Assembly (NCBI GenBank): GCA_945889625.1
Contig: CAMDCE010000054.1
Location: 1 to 32,581 of the forward strand
DNA from: Asaia bogorensis
Lineage (GTDB): Bacteria > Pseudomonadota > Alphaproteobacteria > Reyranellales > Reyranellaceae
Direction of reading: 5' to 3'
DNA length: 32,581 bases
The notes beneath the pieces were generated by a model. That model was not told the origin of the DNA and ran no database searches. It saw only the letters and a program-made list of their open reading frames with translations. This document shows positions 30,673 to 32,581 of this stretch, in pieces. Each line of letters opens with the position of its first letter. The first letter of the stretch is position 1. The position numbers were made by a program, and so were the translations under genes.

Positions 30673-31860
30673 ATGCGTCTGCTCGCCACCCTGCTGTTGA
30701 TCCTTGGCCTTGCCGTGCCGGCCGCTGCCGAAACGCTGGTCCGCATCGAGGGCAAGAACTTCATCGCGCCCGACGGCAGCACGCTCCACCTCAAGGGCAT
30801 CAGCCTGGGCAACTGGCTGATGCCTGAAGGCTACATGTTCAAGTTCGAGGTCGCCAAGGCGCCGCGCCAGATCTACGCCGCCTTCGACCGCCTGCTCGGC
30901 GCCGAACGGGCCGCCCAGTTCTGGAAACGGTTCCGTGACGCCTATATCGGCCGGGACGACATCCGATTCATCAAGTCGGCCGGCTTCAACATGGTGCGCA
31001 TCCCGCTGCACTACCGGCTGTTCATGACCGACGATGGCACCATGACGGGCGAGGGTTGGGCGCTGCTCGATCGCGTGCTCGGCTGGGTGCGCGAGGCGAA
31101 GCTCTACGCCATCCTCGACCTGCATGCCGCGCCGGGCGGCCAGACCGGCATCAACCATGACGACGGGCCGGGCTACCCGCTGATGTTCTACGTGCCGCGC
31201 GACCGCGCCCTCACCGTAAAGCTCTGGCGCACCATCGCCGAGCGTTACCGCGGCGATCCTGCGATCCTGGGCTACGACATCCTGAATGAGCCGATCGCGC
31301 CCTATCACGACACGGCCACGCTCAATCCCCGGCTGGAACCCTTCTACAAGGAAGCGACCGCGGCGATCCGCGCGGTCGATCCCGGCCGCATCGTGTTCCT
31401 GGCCGGCGGCCAGTGGAGCTCGAGCTTCGACATGTTCGGCCCGCCCTTCACCGAAAACCTCGCCTACACCTACCATTCGTTCTGGGCGAGCACGAAGCGC
31501 GACTCGATCCAGCGGCATCTCAACTTTGCCAACCGCTACAACGTGCCGCTGTTCCTCGGTGAGACCGGCGAGCTCACCGATGCGTGGAACGAAGGCTTCC
31601 GCAAGCTGCACGAGAAGCACGGCGTCGGCTGGTCGTTCTGGACCTACAAGAACCTCGACACGCCCTCGACCGTTGTGTCGATCCCGCGTCCCGACGGCTG
31701 GAACGAGATCGTGGCCTTTGCCGATGGCAGGCGTTCCGACAAGCCGTCCGACGAGCTCATCACGCGCGCGATGGCGCAGTATCTCGACGGCATGCGCCTG
31801 GCGAACAGCACGGTGCGCTGGAGTTATCTCGCCTCGCTCGGGTTGAAGGGCGCGCCCTAA
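30673..31860 (+). CDS. Secreted glycoside hydrolase family 5 (cellulase-type) protein
   Basis: A 395-residue secreted enzyme with a Sec signal peptide (MRLLATLLLILGLAVPAAA, cleavage after about residue 19) and a GH5 TIM-barrel domain. KGISLGNWLMPEGYM (41-55) is the opening block, FNMVRIPLHY (105-114) and LDLHAAPGGQ (148-157) follow; the acid/base is Glu206 in YDILNEP and the nucleophile Glu297 in LFLGETGE. YTYHSFW, the HxW-type segment, is at about 265-271, and GWSFWTYKN follows the nucleophile. It probably cleaves a beta-linked glucan or a related polymer or oligosaccharide in the periplasm or outside; specificity is not readable. There is no carbohydrate-binding module. It is not co-transcribed with another sugar gene. 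Confidence 0.93.
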   Translation: MRLLATLLLILGLAVPAAAETLVRIEGKNFIAPDGSTLHLKGISLGNWLMPEGYMFKFEVAKAPRQIYAAFDRLLGAERAAQFWKRFRDAYIGRDDIRFIKSAGFNMVRIPLHYRLFMTDDGTMTGEGWALLDRVLGWVREAKLYAILDLHAAPGGQTGINHDDGPGYPLMFYVPRDRALTVKLWRTIAERYRGDPAILGYDILNEPIAPYHDTATLNPRLEPFYKEATAAIRAVDPGRIVFLAGGQWSSSFDMFGPPFTENLAYTYHSFWASTKRDSIQRHLNFANRYNVPLFLGETGELTDAWNEGFRKLHEKHGVGWSFWTYKNLDTPSTVVSIPRPDGWNEIVAFADGRRSDKPSDELITRAMAQYLDGMRLANSTVRWSYLASLGLKGAP

Positions 31861-31957
31861 AGCGTGATGACTTTGGCATTTCGCATCGGCCCAGCTCTCG
31901 CAGCGAAGCGGCGCCCGTGCTGGGCCGACGCGTGGGTCAGCTGAAAGTCATCACGCT
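31861..31957. repeat. 97-bp nested inverted repeat between convergent genes
   Basis: Outer arms AGCGTGATGACTTT (31861-31874) and AAAGTCATCACGCT (31944-31957) are perfect 14-bp complements. Inside, GCATCGGCCCAGC (31883-31895) and GCTGGGCCGACGC (31919-31931) pair with one mismatch, leaving a 23-base loop. The element starts directly at the GH5 stop and ends directly at the MBL-fold stop, filling the whole intergenic gap. It could act as a bidirectional terminator or be a member of a dispersed palindromic repeat family. Only one copy was seen in this window. Confidence 0.75.
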
Positions 31958-32581
31958 CTAGTTGCGTCGCGCTTCGTAGTAGTCGGCGAGCCCGGTGAGG
32001 GCCGAGCCGCCGTCGCCGGCAAAAGTCGGGCCGTGCATCAGCGCAATGGTCTTGGGCTTGAGCGCTGCCAGCCGGCGGAGCGTCGGCGCCGCCAGTGGCG
32101 TGGCCGGCATGAAGGGCACGGCCTTCTCGGTGGCGATGGCGGGCGCCACGATATCGGACGTCGTGGTCACGGGGGCGGGACCTCCCTGGGTGAAGAGGTC
32201 GCTGCTGAATAGAGTGCCCGTCGTCTCTTCGTAGATGAGACCAGCATCCCAATTGTGCGGCACGTGAGGCGTGTCGAGCCAGCGCACTCTCTTGCCGCCG
32301 AGATCGATCGTTTCGTCGTTCTTCAGCACTTTGGGATCGCGGTCGGCCATGTCGCGCAGCCAGATGTTGCAGCCGACCAGCCCGTGGGCCGGCGTGGCGT
32401 TGGGCGCAGCGGCCAGCCACTGGTTGAGTGCGCCGGATTCGTCACCCTCGACATGGCTGCAGGTCGTCCAGCGCAGCTTGGCCAGCGGGATCACGCTCTT
32501 GACCGCCTCCGACACCAGCGGAAACAGCGAGCGCTGGCCGTAATGGAACAGCAGCGGCTGCTCGGCATCGATCAGGAACTG
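31958..32581 (-). CDS. MBL-fold metallo-hydrolase, flavodiiron-like (5' end outside window)
   Basis: A partial protein of at least 207 residues; the frame is open to the right edge and the upstream part (QFLIDAEQPLLFHYGQRSLFPLV) is clearly conserved coding sequence, so the true start lies beyond base 32581. The metal-binding loop reads SHVEGDESGALNQWL, an H-x-E-x-D motif as in flavodiiron proteins rather than the hydrolase H-x-H-x-D. Later ligands are likely His and Asp in DTPHVPHNWDAG and LFSSDLFTQ, and His in LMHGPTF. The flavodoxin domain of true flavodiiron proteins is not present in the visible C-terminus, so it is a stand-alone ODP-like domain, probably binding two irons. Function in oxygen or NO chemistry is possible but unproven. 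Confidence 0.88.
   Translation of the reverse strand, partial: QFLIDAEQPLLFHYGQRSLFPLVSEAVKSVIPLAKLRWTTCSHVEGDESGALNQWLAAAPNATPAHGLVGCNIWLRDMADRDPKVLKNDETIDLGGKRVRWLDTPHVPHNWDAGLIYEETTGTLFSSDLFTQGGPAPVTTTSDIVAPAIATEKAVPFMPATPLAAPTLRRLAALKPKTIALMHGPTFAGDGGSALTGLADYYEARRN

Overview
The window is GC-rich chromosomal DNA with densely packed genes, many ATGA/GTGA stop-start overlaps and long antisense reading frames produced by high third-position GC. The content (two CoxL-like molybdenum hydroxylase subunits, a Bug-type solute receptor, a Baeyer-Villiger monooxygenase, a TorF-type porin, NIPSNAP and SRPBCC proteins) suggests a free-living metabolically versatile alphaproteobacterium, possibly of the Rhodospirillales/Reyranella kind. 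That placement is an inference from gene content and style; no rRNA or other phylogenetic marker is present. No tRNA, rRNA, CRISPR array, transposase or phage gene was seen.

Layout. 1-747: 3' part of an unrecognised protein with lipase-like active-site motifs. 778-3668 (minus): a CoxL-like molybdopterin subunit translationally coupled to a DUF938 methyltransferase. 3748-5337 (plus): Baeyer-Villiger monooxygenase. 5460-7067 (minus): gamma-glutamyltransferase family protein. 7164-9232 (plus): four-gene SRPBCC/YceI/SRPBCC/VOC operon behind a good promoter whose start region is covered by a perfect inverted repeat, a likely repressor site. 9229-10458 (minus): PLP aminotransferase.

10546-17783 (minus) is the most striking region: eight closely spaced genes read in one direction as dimeric-barrel protein, MsrQ-like haem membrane protein, modA, modB, modC, a stand-alone ModE-type DNA-binding domain, a flavodoxin-fold reductase and a membrane-anchored FMN/3Fe-4S glutamate-synthase-like protein. 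17844-22105 (plus) holds an enolase-superfamily enzyme, a duplicated NIPSNAP protein and a second CoxL-like molybdoenzyme subunit. The two molybdoenzyme subunits therefore flank the molybdate uptake genes, yet no iron-sulphur or FAD partner subunits and no MsrP are present in the window.

22102-26075 (minus) is a four-gene unit: GMC oxidoreductase, DUF1304 membrane protein, alpha/beta hydrolase with a long N-terminal region, and a TorF-type porin. The remainder holds a D-2-hydroxyacid dehydrogenase (plus), an EntS-like MFS exporter (minus), an orphan Bug receptor (plus), a GntP-type permease (minus), a secreted GH5 glycosidase (plus) and a flavodiiron-like MBL-fold protein running off the right edge (minus). 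Two intergenic palindromic elements (19689-19736 and 31861-31957) look like dispersed repeat families or structured terminators.
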